Origin: an uncultured Lachnospiraceae bacterium
Lineage (GTDB): Bacteria; Bacillota; Clostridia; Lachnospirales; Lachnospiraceae
Assembly (NCBI GenBank): GCA_949738465.1
Contig: CATJBQ010000109.1
Span: 1-41,369, forward strand
Direction of reading: 5' to 3'
Length of the DNA stretch: 41,369 nucleotides
Part shown: piece after piece, positions 23,808 to 33,551 of the stretch
Numbering within the stretch: position 1 is the first letter of the stretch
Layout: every line of letters begins with the position of its first letter
The notes under the pieces: model-generated
Databases searched by the model: none
What the model was told of the DNA's origin: nothing
Seen by the model: only the letters and a program-made list of their open reading frames with translations
Program-made: the position numbers and the translations under genes

Positions 23808-24919
23808 AAGCGATCGGTATTATTTTAGCAGGCGGCAACAACAACAGGATGCAGGAGCTCTCCAACAAGCGCGCCATCGCGGCTATGCCTGTGGCCGGAA
23901 GCTACCGCTGCATTGATTTTGCATTGAGCAATATGACCAATTCCCATGTACAGAAGGTGGCGGTGCTGACCCAGTACAACGCCAGAAGCCTCAACGAGCA
24001 CTTAAGCTCGTCCAAATGGTGGGATTTCGGAAGGAAGCAGGGGGGCTTATATGTGTTCACCCCCACGGTGACGGCCAACAATAGCTGGTGGTACCGGGGG
24101 ACGGCGGACGCCATGAGCCAGAACCTGGATTTCCTGCGCCGGAGCCATGAGCCCTATGTGGTGATCGTCAGCGGCGATTGTGTATACAAGATGGATTACA
24201 ACAAGGTGCTGGATTTCCATATCGCCAAAAAAGCCGATGTGACCGTGGTTTGCAAGGATATGCCTTCCACCACGGACGTCAGCCGCTTCGGGGGGGTGAA
24301 GATGAATGAGGATTCGCGGATTGTGGATTTCGAGGAGAAGCCCATGGTCGCCCAGTCCAATACCATTTCCACCGGGATTTATGTGCTGCGCAGAAGACAG
24401 TTGATTGAGATGCTGGAGCGCTGCGCCGCCGAGGAGCGGTATGATTTTGTGACGGATATCCTGATCCGTTATAAGAACTTAAAGCGGATCTATGGCTACA
24501 AGATGGAGGGCTACTGGAACAATATTTCCACGGTGGAGTCCTATTATGAGACGAATATGGATTTCCTGAAGCCGGATGTGCGCGGCTACTTCCGCAGTGA
24601 GCCGGAGATCTACTCCAAGGTATCCGATCTTCCGCCCGCGAAGTATAACGTTGGCTCCGAGGTCCGCAACAGCCTGGTAGCCAGCGGCTGTATCATCAAC
24701 AGCAAGGTGGAGAATTCTGTTCTGTTCCAGAAGGTTTTTGTTGGAAAGAACTGCGTCATCAAGAATTCCATTATCTTAAATGACGTGTACATCGGCGACA
24801 ATACGCATATTGAGAATTGTATTGTGGAGAGCAGGGATACGCTCCGGGCCAACACCTACTTTAGCGGCGGGGACGGCATTAAGGTTGTATACGAGCATAA
24901 CGAGAGATATGTAATGTAA
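23804..24919 (+). CDS. glgD: glucose-1-phosphate adenylyltransferase, GlgD subunit
   Basis: 371 aa paralog and partner of GlgC. It keeps the nucleotidyltransferase fold ([56 protein letters not shown]) but the GGxGxRL loop is altered to GGNNNRM, and it is shorter in the C-terminal beta helix, the usual features of the regulatory subunit of Firmicutes. Its ATG overlaps the glgC stop (ATGA), so the two are translationally coupled and should form a GlgC-GlgD hetero-oligomer. No other glycogen genes are nearby. Confidence 0.93.
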   Translation: MKAIGIILAGGNNNRMQELSNKRAIAAMPVAGSYRCIDFALSNMTNSHVQKVAVLTQYNARSLNEHLSSSKWWDFGRKQGGLYVFTPTVTANNSWWYRGTADAMSQNLDFLRRSHEPYVVIVSGDCVYKMDYNKVLDFHIAKKADVTVVCKDMPSTTDVSRFGGVKMNEDSRIVDFEEKPMVAQSNTISTGIYVLRRRQLIEMLERCAAEERYDFVTDILIRYKNLKRIYGYKMEGYWNNISTVESYYETNMDFLKPDVRGYFRSEPEIYSKVSDLPPAKYNVGSEVRNSLVASGCIINSKVENSVLFQKVFVGKNCVIKNSIILNDVYIGDNTHIENCIVESRDTLRANTYFSGGDGIKVVYEHNERYVM

Positions 24920-24927
24920 GAGAGCCC

Positions 24928-25004
24928 GGCCGGGCCTCCCCCGGCAGCGTATTTACGGCAATAAAGCATGCGAACACATGTTCTATTGCCTGGGGAGGAT
25001 GGCC
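24928..25004 (+). other. structured RNA leader candidate upstream of spoVG
   Basis: Three nested helices can be drawn: GGCC 24928-24931 with 25001-25004, CCTCCCC 24935-24941 with GGGGAGG 24992-24998, and GGCAATA 24957-24963 with TATTGCC 24984-24990. There is no T-run, so it is not a standard terminator for glgD. It could be an mRNA processing or regulatory leader for spoVG, or a weak terminator. I do not recognise a known RNA family. Confidence 0.4.
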
Positions 25005-25053
25005 GGCAGGAAACGAAAATGTCTCGCGGAAGGATAAGAAAGGGGATACAGGA

Positions 25054-25314
25054 ATGCAGATAACAGATATACGAGTACGCAGGGTGGAGAAGGAAGGTAA
25101 GATGAAAGCTGTCGTATCTATTACCATTGACAACGAATTTGTAGTCCACGACATCAAAGTAATCGATGGGGATAAGGGGTTGTTTATCGCGATGCCCAGC
25201 CGCAGGGCTTCTGACGGAGAGTACCGTGACATCGCGCATCCCATCAATTCTGCTACCAGGGACAGGCTTCAACAGCGGATCCTGGAGAAATATCTGGAGG
25301 AAGCAGGGCATTAG
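25054..25314 (+). CDS. spoVG: septation/sporulation regulator SpoVG
   Basis: 86 aa DNA- or RNA-binding regulator involved in sporulation and cell division control in Firmicutes. The sequence is colinear with the family: [11 protein letters not shown] at the start, [40 protein letters not shown] and a final amphipathic helix [24 protein letters not shown] and AGGA precede the ATG. It stands between glgD and pth; the leader before it is strongly structured and it ends in a strong terminator, so it is probably its own unit. Confidence 0.96.
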   Translation: MQITDIRVRRVEKEGKMKAVVSITIDNEFVVHDIKVIDGDKGLFIAMPSRRASDGEYRDIAHPINSATRDRLQQRILEKYLEEAGH

Positions 25315-25347
25315 AGGGAGAATTGTATTGATCCGTATGAAAATACG

Positions 25348-25394
25348 AAAATACCGGGACCGGGCCGTTATGTGGCCTGGTTCCGGTATTTTTT
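25348..25394 (+). terminator. Rho-independent terminator after spoVG
   Basis: AAATACCGGGACCGGGCC (25349-25366) pairs with GGCCTGGTTCCGGTATT (25374-25390) with few mismatches and is followed by T to 25394. Confidence 0.88.
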
Positions 25395-25423
25395 GCGGCT
25401 CTTTGGCTTTTTATAAAATCCAG

Positions 25424-25452
25424 GTGACAAAATGAAAAAATTCTTGTATGAT
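25424..25452 (+). promoter_or_regulatory. sigma-A promoter of pth
   Basis: GTGACA (25424-25429), 17-base spacer, TATGAT (25447-25452). It places the transcript start after 25455, so translation of pth cannot begin at the in-frame codon at 25448. Confidence 0.55.
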
Positions 25453-25480
25453 AGAGGAGACCTGGAAGGGAGATGCAAGG

Positions 25481-26110
25481 ATGTTCTGGATGGACAAATT
25501 TAAGTTTAATAAAAATAATAAATATAAGAAGGAAGAGGAATCTGCACCGATGTTTGTGATTGCGGGCCTGGGGAATCCGGGGGAAAAATACGAGAAGACG
25601 CGGCATAATGTGGGTTTTGATGTCATCGACGTGCTGGCGGACCAATATAATATCAACGTAAGAGACAAGAAATGCCGGGCTCTTTGCGGGAGCGGCATCA
25701 TCGGGGGCCAGAAGGTGCTGCTGGTAAAGCCCCAGACCTTTATGAACCTAAGCGGCGAGAGCATCGCGGCCATTTTGAAATTTTATAAGCTGGATCCGGC
25801 TTCGCAGCTTCTGGTGATCTTTGACGATATCAGCTTAGAGCCGGGGAAGCTCCGGATCCGCAGGAAGGGCAGCGCCGGCGGCCACAACGGCATCAAGAAC
25901 ATCATTGCCCTGTGCGGGGGAGAGGATTTCATGCGGATCCGGATCGGCGTGGGCGCAAAGCCTGCAGACTGGGATCTGGCGGACCATGTACTGGGCCGTT
26001 TTCCCAAAGCGGAGCGGGCGCTGGTGGAGGAGGCCATGAAGGATGCGGCCGACGCTGCGGCGCTCCTGGTAAAGGGTGAGATCGACGCTGCCATGAACCG
26101 TTACAACTGA
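25481..26110 (+). CDS. pth: peptidyl-tRNA hydrolase, with a short basic N-terminal extension
   Basis: 209 aa; frees tRNA from peptidyl-tRNA that has dropped off the ribosome. Core motifs are VIAGLGNPGEKYEKTRHNVGF (catalytic His42 in this numbering), KPQTFMNLSGES, VIFDDISLEPGKLRIR and GSAGGHNGIKN. Relatives usually start at the Met of MFVIAGLGNPG (25550). The start at 25481 adds 23 residues rich in Lys, Asn and Phe and is supported by GGAAGGGAG 8 bases upstream; GAGGA also stands before 25550. Both starts are possible. It is followed by a large surface protein and then mfd, the gene that usually lies close to pth. Confidence 0.93.
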   Translation: MFWMDKFKFNKNNKYKKEEESAPMFVIAGLGNPGEKYEKTRHNVGFDVIDVLADQYNINVRDKKCRALCGSGIIGGQKVLLVKPQTFMNLSGESIAAILKFYKLDPASQLLVIFDDISLEPGKLRIRRKGSAGGHNGIKNIIALCGGEDFMRIRIGVGAKPADWDLADHVLGRFPKAERALVEEAMKDAADAAALLVKGEIDAAMNRYN

Positions 26111-26127
26111 ATGTCAGGAGGCTTATA

Positions 26128-28272
26128 GTGAAGGAGGTCAGAATTTTGAAACTGCGAATTTTATCTGTTGTATTGGCGTTGTGCCTGTGTATATCTTCTA
26201 AGACTGTGGCATTTGCGTGGCAGGAGGATCCTGCTTTTCGGGAGGATGCAAAGATGGCGGAAGCGCTGTCCCCCCTGGCCGTGCAGGAACGTACGAGTCC
26301 GTCCCCCCAGGAAGCCTATGCGGCCATGATCGCGCTTAAGGAGCAGGCCCCCTATCAGGAGGGAGCGGCCTGGACCAACGAGACGCCTTATTCGGACGGT
26401 AATTATTATAGCTGGAAGGGCGGAATGCTGGATGGCAAAAACATCGTGGCCGTTGGCTGCGTGGCCTTTGCTTTTATCTTAAGCGATGCGGCTTTTGGCA
26501 GCCTGCAGGCCAGGATGTACGCGGCGGGGGATTTTTCGTTTGCTGATATCAAGGCTGGAGATATCCTGCGGCTGAACAATGACACCCATACTGTGATCGT
26601 GCTGGAGGTGAGTGATGTGGGCGTGGTTGTGGCCGAGGGAAACATCAGTTCGGGAGAACATCAGGGCAAGGTCCATTGGGGACGTTCCATTTCGAAGGAA
26701 ACGGTGATGGCAGATGCCAGCCATTATATTACCCGCTATCCCGATGGGTATGTGGCGCCGGATGATCCGGATGCCAATCTGACGGTTGCGGAAGGAACGC
26801 TTGAGGGAGGGCTTGCCTGGCGTCTGACGAAGGCCGGTACCCTGACGGTTTCCGGCAGCGGGGCGATGCCGGATTTTGGTGATGCAACGGAGCAGCCCTG
26901 GGGCCAGAACAGCAGCCGGATCCGGAAGGTGGTGATTGGGGGCGGCGTGACCCGGATCGGTTCCCGGGCCTTTGAGGGCTGCGGGGTTCTAAGCGCAGAG
27001 CTCCCGGAAAGCCTGCAAACCATTGGCGACAGTGCGTTTCGTGGTTCCTCTCTCATTTCCCTGACGATCCCTTCCGGCGTAACAGCCATTGGCGGCAGTG
27101 CGTTTCAGGAGTGCCAGGGACTTAGTGCGGTGACGGCTTCTGAGGGATTGGAAACAATTGGGCCCAATGCCTTTCAAGCCTGCACAGGCCTTACCTCCAT
27201 CGCTTTGCCGGCCAGTCTTGTGGAGGTGGGCGACGCTGCATTTTTTCAGTGTACGGAGCTGAAAAGCGCTGTGTTTGCTCCCGGCAGCAGACAGGTAAAG
27301 CTGGGGGCAAATCTGTTTACGCAATGCTACAAACTGATGGGGGTGACGCTGCCCCAAAAGATTGACAGGATCAGCGATGGGATGTTTCAGAATTGCCTGA
27401 TGCTGGCCGGAGTGGAAATTCCCCAGGGGGCGACAAGCATCGGATCAAACGCATTTTCCTCCTGTGCTGCCTTTACAACGGTTCTGATTCCGGACAGCGT
27501 GACGTCGATCGGGATAGCGGCCTTCGCGTCGTGTCCGCTGAAGGATATCTACTTTACCGGCAGTGAGGAGGCGTGGAACCGGATAAGCAAGATCGGCGAT
27601 ACGGCGTCGGCAGTGTCCAGGGCGGTGATACATTATAATTACGTTCCGCCCGCCCCCGGCCCGGATGACGGCGATAATCCGGGAGACGGATCTGGCAGTA
27701 CGGGCAGCGGCGATGACAATCCGGGAGGCGGATCTGGGAGTACGGATGACGGCGATAATCCGGGAGGCGGATCTGGGAGTACGGATGACGGCGATAATCC
27801 GGGAGGCGGATCTGGCAGTACGGGCAGCGGCGATGACAATCCAGGCGGTGTCCAGGAGGGATCCGGGGCGGATACGAAGACCTACCATATTCTGGAGGGG
27901 ACGGAGGGCCTCTGGGTGGCCAATCCGGACGGGAGCGTTACCATTTCTGCCGACGGGGAGCTTACGGATTTTGTCCGGCTGGAGCTGGACGGCAGGGTGG
28001 TGGAGCCTTCGGATTATACCGTCAGGGCGGGAAGCACCATCGTGACGTTAAAGCCGGAATTTCTAAAGACCCTGGGCCGGGGAAACCATACGGTGACCTT
28101 TGTATACAAGGACGGCCAGGTCTCCATGACTCTGCCTTATGGCGGGGACGGGGCAGTGGAAAAGAAAACAGCGCCAAAAACCGGCGCCTGGGGTCCTTCC
28201 CATGCCCAGGCGGCGCTGCTTCTTGCGGCGGCGTTCCTGGCTGTCTCCTTACGGAGGCGGGGAAGGAATTAG
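26128..28272 (+). CDS. secreted surface protein: papain-like domain, LRR_5 repeats, Gly/Asp linker, cell-wall anchor
   Basis: 714 aa from a GTG at 26128 (CAGGAGG 6 bases upstream); a TTG at 26146 has an equally good AAGGAGG. A signal peptide ends near FAWQ (~residue 32). Residues ~55-205 look like a CHAP/NlpC-type papain fold, with Cys111 in GCVAFAFILSDAAFG, His154 in DTHTVIVLEV, and VVAEGNISSG. Next comes a LTVAEGTLEGGLAWRL module and, from ~250 to 495, about ten LRR_5 (BspA-like) repeats of the type IGxxAFxxCxxLxxVxxPxxV. A low-complexity linker of 13-14-residue units (~513-575), an Ig-like module (~580-690), and a C-terminal APKTG motif, hydrophobic segment and RRRGR tail for sortase anchoring follow. 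Probably an adhesin or wall-associated enzyme. It starts 17 bases after pth and its stop abuts the mfd start. Confidence 0.85.
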   Translation: MKEVRILKLRILSVVLALCLCISSKTVAFAWQEDPAFREDAKMAEALSPLAVQERTSPSPQEAYAAMIALKEQAPYQEGAAWTNETPYSDGNYYSWKGGMLDGKNIVAVGCVAFAFILSDAAFGSLQARMYAAGDFSFADIKAGDILRLNNDTHTVIVLEVSDVGVVVAEGNISSGEHQGKVHWGRSISKETVMADASHYITRYPDGYVAPDDPDANLTVAEGTLEGGLAWRLTKAGTLTVSGSGAMPDFGDATEQPWGQNSSRIRKVVIGGGVTRIGSRAFEGCGVLSAELPESLQTIGDSAFRGSSLISLTIPSGVTAIGGSAFQECQGLSAVTASEGLETIGPNAFQACTGLTSIALPASLVEVGDAAFFQCTELKSAVFAPGSRQVKLGANLFTQCYKLMGVTLPQKIDRISDGMFQNCLMLAGVEIPQGATSIGSNAFSSCAAFTTVLIPDSVTSIGIAAFASCPLKDIYFTGSEEAWNRISKIGDTASAVSRAVIHYNYVPPAPGPDDGDNPGDGSGSTGSGDDNPGGGSGSTDDGDNPGGGSGSTDDGDNPGGGSGSTGSGDDNPGGVQEGSGADTKTYHILEGTEGLWVANPDGSVTISADGELTDFVRLELDGRVVEPSDYTVRAGSTIVTLKPEFLKTLGRGNHTVTFVYKDGQVSMTLPYGGDGAVEKKTAPKTGAWGPSHAQAALLLAAAFLAVSLRRRGRN
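27664..27850 (+). repeat. coding minisatellite in the surface-protein linker
   Basis: Nearly identical units of 39 bases (DDGDNPGGGSGST) alternate with a 42-base variant (GSGDDNPGGGSGST); the order is 13, 14, 13, 13, then a partial 14-residue unit. The units are so similar at DNA level that copy number can change by slippage or recombination without frameshift. Confidence 0.9.
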
Positions 28273-31200
28273 GTGGCTGCCATGAAAGTATTTACAACTC
28301 CCTTGATTTCACTAAGGGAATTCGAAAAATTAACAGAACATTTAACAAAACAAAAAGGCATTCTGGAGGTTTCCGGCTGTATCGACGCGGTGAAGCCCCA
28401 TCTGATGTATGCCGTAAATCAGGGCATATCCGGGCGGCTGATCGTGACCTACAGCGAGCAGCGGGCCAGGGAGCTGTATGAGGAATACCGGTTTTATGAC
28501 CGGGATGTGGCGTACTATCCGGCACGGGATATCCTGTTTTACCAGTCGGACCTTCGGGGAAATCTGCTGACGGGCCAGCGGATGAGCGCCGTTGCGGCGA
28601 TCCTGACCCGGAAGCATCCGGCGGTAGTTACCACCTTTGACGCCCTGATGGACCGTCTGGCGTCGCCGGAGCGGGTGGCAGGCAGCGTCCACACCTACCG
28701 GGTGGGGGATGGGCTGGATCTGGAGGAAGCAGCCAGAGATCTGGTCCGGCTGGGCTATGAGCGCAATTACCAGGTGGAGTCGGCCGGGCAGTTCGCGGTG
28801 CGCGGAGGGATCCTGGATATTTTCCCGCTGACGGCGGAGGTTCCCTACCGGATCGAGCTGTGGGGGGATGAGATCGATTCCCTGCGCAGCTTCGAGCTGG
28901 AAAGCCAGCGCTCCATTGAGAACCTGGAGGAAATCACCATCTATCCGGCCAGCGAACTGATCCTGGATGAGGATATCATTAAAACTGGATTAAATAAAAT
29001 AGAGGCAGAATTTGAGAAAACATATGCGTCCCTGCGGGAGAAGATGCAGACCGAGGAGGCCCACCGGCTGAAAAGCATGGTGGAGCAGCTTACCGGGGAG
29101 CTGTCCCAGTTTCAGGGCGGCCTGAATGTGGAGAGCTATCTGAATTATTTCTACCCGGAGCCATCGTCCCTTTTATCCTATTTTAACTGGGAGGAGACGG
29201 TGCTGCTTCTGGATGAGCCGGTGCGCTGCTTTGAGATGGGAAAAGCGGTCCAGACGGAATTTTCCGAGAGCATGCGGCACCGGCTGGAAAAGGGGTATGT
29301 GCTGCCCGGCCAGGCGGATGCCATCTATTCCTGGCAGCAGGTGGCCGGCGCTCTTTCCGGCTGCCGGTGTGTGGCTCTTACCACCCTGGATCTGAAGGTC
29401 GGAGAGCTGGAAGTTAAATCAAGATTTCATATTGACACCAGATCGGTCAGCCCCTATAACAGCAGCTTTGAGCTGCTGCTGAAGGATCTGCGCCGGTACA
29501 AGAAGAACGGCTTTCGGGTGATTCTGCTGTCGGGCTCCCATACCAGAGCCAGGCGGCTGGCCCAGGATCTTTTGCAGGAGGGCTTAAGCTGCTTTTACAC
29601 GGAGGATTATGACCACCCGGTGCAGCCGGGGGAGATCCTGGTATCCTACGGAAAGCTGAAGCAGGGGTTTGAGTATCCGCAATTGAATTTCGTGGTGATC
29701 TCCGAGAGCGATATTTTCGGGGCAGAGAAGAAAAAGAAGAAAAAACGGCGTATTTACGAGGGGGAAAAAATTGCCGGCTTCGCGGAGCTGTCCGTGGGGG
29801 ACTATGTGGTCCACGAAAACCATGGCCTGGGCATTTACCGGGGCATTGAGAAGGTGGAGGTGGAGGGAACCGTCAAGGATTACATCAAGATCGAGTATGA
29901 TAAGGGCGGGAATCTCTATATCCAGGCCACCCAGTTGGAGCTGATCCAGAAATATGCCGGGGCCGACGCCAAGAGGCCGAAGCTGAACCGGCTGGGCAGC
30001 CAGGAGTGGAATAAGACCAAGACCAGGGTTCGTGGGGCGGTGAAGGAGATTGCCCGGGAGCTGGTGGAGCTCTATGCGGCCCGCCAGAAGCGGGAGGGCT
30101 ATGTCTATGGCCCGGACACGGTGTGGCAGCGGGAATTCGAGGAGATGTTTCCCTTTGAGGAGACGGAGGACCAGGCGCTGGCCATCGAGGCGGCCAAGCG
30201 GGACATGGAGAGCGCTAAGATTATGGACCGGCTGATCTGCGGGGACGTGGGCTACGGCAAGACGGAGATTGCCATCCGTGCGGCGTTCAAGGCGGTGCAG
30301 GAAAATAAGCAGGTGGTGTATCTGGTACCCACCACGATCCTGGCCCAGCAGCACTACAACACCTTTGCCCAGCGGATGAAGGACTTTCCGGTGCGGGTGG
30401 AGCTGATGTGCCGGTTCTGTACGCCTGCCCAGATGAAGAAGACCGTCGCCGACCTGAAAAAGGGTCAGGTGGATATTGTGATCGGCACCCACAGGGTATT
30501 GTCAAAGGACGTGGAGTTTAAGGACCTGGGGCTTCTCATCATTGACGAGGAGCAGCGCTTTGGGGTGACTCACAAGGAAAAAATCAAGCAGATGAAGCAG
30601 AACGTGGACGTGCTGACCCTCACGGCCACACCCATCCCCAGAACCCTCCATATGAGCCTCATCGGCATCCGGGATATGAGTGTGCTGGAGGAGCCGCCCA
30701 TGGACCGCCTGCCCATCCAGACCTATGTGATGGAATACAATGAAGAGATCGTGCGGGAAGCCATCCGCCGGGAGATGGCCCGGGGCGGCCAGGTATATTA
30801 TGTCTTCAACCGGGTGAACCAGATCGAGGACGTCACCGCTAAGATCGCCTCCCTGGCGCCGGATGCCAGCGTGGCCTATGCCCACGGCCAGATGAAGGAA
30901 CGGGACCTGGAGCGGATCATGTACGATTTTATCAACGGGGAAATTGACGTGCTGGTGTCCACCACCATCATTGAAACGGGGTTAGACATATCTAACGTCA
31001 ATACCATGATTATCCATGACGCCGACAACCTGGGGCTGTCCCAGCTCTACCAGCTCAGGGGCCGGGTGGGCCGGTCCAACCGGACCGCCTACGCCTTCCT
31101 CATGTACCGCCGCAACAAGCTATTGAAGGAGGTGGCGGAGAAGCGTCTGACGGCCATCCGGGAATTCACGGAGCTGGGCAGCGGCTTTAAGGTTGCCATG

Positions 31201-31803
31201 CGGGACTTAGAGATCCGGGGGGCCGGAAATCTCCTGGGCGCCCAGCAGCACGGCCATATGGAGGCGGTGGGCTACGACCTTTACTGCAAGATGCTCAACG
31301 AGGCGGTGAAGACCTTAAAGGGCGAGCAACAGGAGGAGCGTTTTGAAACGACCATCGACATTGACCTGGACGCCTATATTCCGCCGAAATACATTCCCAA
31401 CGAGTACCACAAGCTGGATATCTACAAGCGGATCGCCGGTATTGAGACCCAGGAGGAGTGCGAGGAGATGCTGGAGGAATTGATCGACCGCTTCGGGGAG
31501 CCGCCAAGATCCGTCCAGAATCTGCTTCTGGTGGCCAGCCTCAAGGCCCGGGCCCACCGCTGCTATTTTACCGAGGTATCACAAAAGGGAGATGAAATCC
31601 GCTTTACGCTTTATGAAAAGGCAAATATCGACGTTTCCGGGATTCCCCAATTTGTGGAGGAATTTTACGGCGCGCTGAAATTTACGCCGGACGCCTCGGG
31701 TCCCTATTTTACCTTCCGGATGAACCACAGCTCCAAAACAAAAGCCGGCCGGGTGCTGGAGGTGGTGGAGACGGTGCTGGAAAAGGCGGAGAAGCGCTTA
31801 TGA
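28273..31803 (+). CDS. mfd: transcription-repair coupling factor
   Basis: 1176 aa, full length. Removes RNA polymerase stalled at lesions and recruits UvrA. The N-terminal UvrB-homology part includes [29 protein letters not shown]; the RNA-polymerase interaction domain begins [18 protein letters not shown]; the translocase has Walker [10 protein letters not shown] (657-665), the DEEQ box (758-761), TATPIPRTL and [11 protein letters not shown]; the C-terminal TRCF domain ends the protein. It begins with GTG directly after the TAG of the surface-protein gene (GGAAGGA 5 bases upstream); an ATG at 28282 is the alternative. The kinase gene that follows overlaps by four bases (ATGA), an unusual coupling. 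Confidence 0.97.
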   Translation: MAAMKVFTTPLISLREFEKLTEHLTKQKGILEVSGCIDAVKPHLMYAVNQGISGRLIVTYSEQRARELYEEYRFYDRDVAYYPARDILFYQSDLRGNLLTGQRMSAVAAILTRKHPAVVTTFDALMDRLASPERVAGSVHTYRVGDGLDLEEAARDLVRLGYERNYQVESAGQFAVRGGILDIFPLTAEVPYRIELWGDEIDSLRSFELESQRSIENLEEITIYPASELILDEDIIKTGLNKIEAEFEKTYASLREKMQTEEAHRLKSMVEQLTGELSQFQGGLNVESYLNYFYPEPSSLLSYFNWEETVLLLDEPVRCFEMGKAVQTEFSESMRHRLEKGYVLPGQADAIYSWQQVAGALSGCRCVALTTLDLKVGELEVKSRFHIDTRSVSPYNSSFELLLKDLRRYKKNGFRVILLSGSHTRARRLAQDLLQEGLSCFYTEDYDHPVQPGEILVSYGKLKQGFEYPQLNFVVISESDIFGAEKKKKKKRRIYEGEKIAGFAELSVGDYVVHENHGLGIYRGIEKVEVEGTVKDYIKIEYDKGGNLYIQATQLELIQKYAGADAKRPKLNRLGSQEWNKTKTRVRGAVKEIARELVELYAARQKREGYVYGPDTVWQREFEEMFPFEETEDQALAIEAAKRDMESAKIMDRLICGDVGYGKTEIAIRAAFKAVQENKQVVYLVPTTILAQQHYNTFAQRMKDFPVRVELMCRFCTPAQMKKTVADLKKGQVDIVIGTHRVLSKDVEFKDLGLLIIDEEQRFGVTHKEKIKQMKQNVDVLTLTATPIPRTLHMSLIGIRDMSVLEEPPMDRLPIQTYVMEYNEEIVREAIRREMARGGQVYYVFNRVNQIEDVTAKIASLAPDASVAYAHGQMKERDLERIMYDFINGEIDVLVSTTIIETGLDISNVNTMIIHDADNLGLSQLYQLRGRVGRSNRTAYAFLMYRRNKLLKEVAEKRLTAIREFTELGSGFKVAMRDLEIRGAGNLLGAQQHGHMEAVGYDLYCKMLNEAVKTLKGEQQEERFETTIDIDLDAYIPPKYIPNEYHKLDIYKRIAGIETQEECEEMLEELIDRFGEPPRSVQNLLLVASLKARAHRCYFTEVSQKGDEIRFTLYEKANIDVSGIPQFVEEFYGALKFTPDASGPYFTFRMNHSSKTKAGRVLEVVETVLEKAEKRL

Positions 31804-33551
31804 AGAAAAACCGTACCATTCTCATGGCGATTATTATTATTCCGACCATCATCATGATTCCGGTCAATTTGCTGCTGATCTATTATGCACAAAGGCAGGT
31901 GGAGAATGCCAGGCAGGAGCTTTTGCACGATAATGAAGCCCTGCTTCAGATGTATGCGGGAACCGTCGAGAAGGAATTGCTGCAGGTGGACAATTACATG
32001 CAGCTTCTGACTACCGAGCGGTATCCCTATCAGAAGCTGGCAGAGGAAGGGACCACGTCTAAGGATCCGGAGTTTTATGACGTACAGAACCAGCTCATAC
32101 AGGAGCTCAAGGTCTATATGGCCACCAATGACGTCGTGTCCAATGTGATTGCCTATTTTGAACCGTCCGGCGTGTATATCAACCGGGACAGCTTTGGCAC
32201 GCAGAAGCGGGAGAAGGTAGAAGCCTTAAAAAAAGTTCTTTCCGGGATTGAGGAGGAAGAAGGTCGCGGACTGGGAGGAAACTGGCAGTATCTGGAGCTT
32301 GGCGGCGACGTGTATCTGATGAACGTATATTGCTCCCCCAGCTCCAGATGTCTGATTACGATTCTGGCAGATGATATTTTAAAGGGTTTGACCCAGGGAG
32401 AGAAGGATGCGGACTACCGGTATTACCTGTGCTTTCAGAAGGATAAGCTCAAGCAGAGCGGCCTTGGCCTGGAGCACCTGGAGGAAAAGCTTTACGAGAA
32501 TGCGCCGGATTTTAAACGGGAAGGCCAGAAATGCTATCATAGACTGGTCAAGCTGTATGATCTGGACCTTTCTCTGGGCGGGTGGATTCCTCAGGAAGCT
32601 CTGAACCGGAGAATCCCAGGTATTGTAAGGATCCTGCTGATCTTTTCCATGGTTTCCCTCTGCTGTGCGCCGCTTCTTTCCGCCATCTTTCTGCATTTGG
32701 TAGAAAGGCCCCTGAAGCTGCTCAATCACGCCATGGACGAGCTGGAGCAGGGGAATACCGGTTACCGGATTCCGGTCAGGCATAAGATGTACGAAAATGA
32801 GTTCGACGCCTTGAACCTTCATTTTAATAAGATGATGGACGAGCTGGAAAATACAAAGCTGCGGCTGTACCAGGAGGAAATCGACCGTCAGAAGATACAA
32901 CTGCGCTACTTAAACCAGCAGATCCGCCCCCATTTTGTTTTAAACGCCCTGAACATCATCTATATGTGGGACGACAATGAATTTCCGTCAGCCAAGAAAA
33001 TGATCATCTATCTGACAAAATATTTCCGCTATCTGGTGAACCTGAAGTCGGATTACGTGCTGCTGTGGGAGGAAATGGAACATGCGGAAAATTACCTGAA
33101 GATCCAGAAGGTGCGCTATCCCAGCCGCTTTACCCATTTTGTGGAATGGGAGGAGGAGCTAAGATACGCCAGGATCCCGGCGGTGGTGATACAGACCTTT
33201 GTGGAAAACAGTATCAAGTACGGATTCCGCAAAGGAAATACCATGTTTCTTTTTGTCCTGGCAAAAAGAATCGGCAAAGACCGGATCCAGCTACTGATTG
33301 CGGATACCGGAAAAGGATTTGAACCGGATACCTTACAAAAGATCCAGGAATTTCTGAAAACGAAAAAATATGACGAAAACATGGGGGTCGGGATCCAGAA
33401 TGTAATCAACCGCCTGACCATTTTATATGGTGGAAACTTTGAAATTTCTATTTATAATGCCGTAGACGGCGGGGCGCGGATTGAAATTGAGATCCCATGG
33501 ATCGTGGAAACGGAGGGGGAGACAGATGATCAAGGTACTGCTTGTGGATGA
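31800..33551 (+). CDS. YesM/LytS-type sensor histidine kinase
   Basis: 583 aa membrane sensor. Membrane helices are at ~8-30 and ~272-298, with a ~240-residue extracellular sensing domain between, followed by a HAMP domain. The His_kinase core has His378 in QIRPHFVLNALNIIYMW (canonical form QINPHFLFNTL), and the ATPase has VENSIKYGF and IADTGKGF with MGVGIQNV. The start ATG overlaps the mfd stop, and the response regulator gene overlaps its end by 26 bases. Kinases of this type usually sense sugars or peptides outside the cell, often through the adjacent binding protein, and control the neighbouring ABC transporter; that is the likely role here. Confidence 0.92.
   Translation: MKKNRTILMAIIIIPTIIMIPVNLLLIYYAQRQVENARQELLHDNEALLQMYAGTVEKELLQVDNYMQLLTTERYPYQKLAEEGTTSKDPEFYDVQNQLIQELKVYMATNDVVSNVIAYFEPSGVYINRDSFGTQKREKVEALKKVLSGIEEEEGRGLGGNWQYLELGGDVYLMNVYCSPSSRCLITILADDILKGLTQGEKDADYRYYLCFQKDKLKQSGLGLEHLEEKLYENAPDFKREGQKCYHRLVKLYDLDLSLGGWIPQEALNRRIPGIVRILLIFSMVSLCCAPLLSAIFLHLVERPLKLLNHAMDELEQGNTGYRIPVRHKMYENEFDALNLHFNKMMDELENTKLRLYQEEIDRQKIQLRYLNQQIRPHFVLNALNIIYMWDDNEFPSAKKMIIYLTKYFRYLVNLKSDYVLLWEEMEHAENYLKIQKVRYPSRFTHFVEWEEELRYARIPAVVIQTFVENSIKYGFRKGNTMFLFVLAKRIGKDRIQLLIADTGKGFEPDTLQKIQEFLKTKKYDENMGVGIQNVINRLTILYGGNFEISIYNAVDGGARIEIEIPWIVETEGETDDQGTACG

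Noticed and set aside
25005..25040. SigH promoter for spoVG (AGGAAA and GGAAGG elements)
   Set aside because: The -10 part does not fit GAAT and the spacing is poor; there is not enough to call it.
27661..27850. CRISPR-like array
   Set aside because: The repeats are contiguous, in frame and encode a Gly/Asp linker; there are no unique spacers.
29584..30492. Long open frame antisense to mfd
   Set aside because: Product is rich in His, Leu, Gln and Pro with no known motif, lies fully opposite conserved mfd helicase motifs, and has no ribosome binding site.
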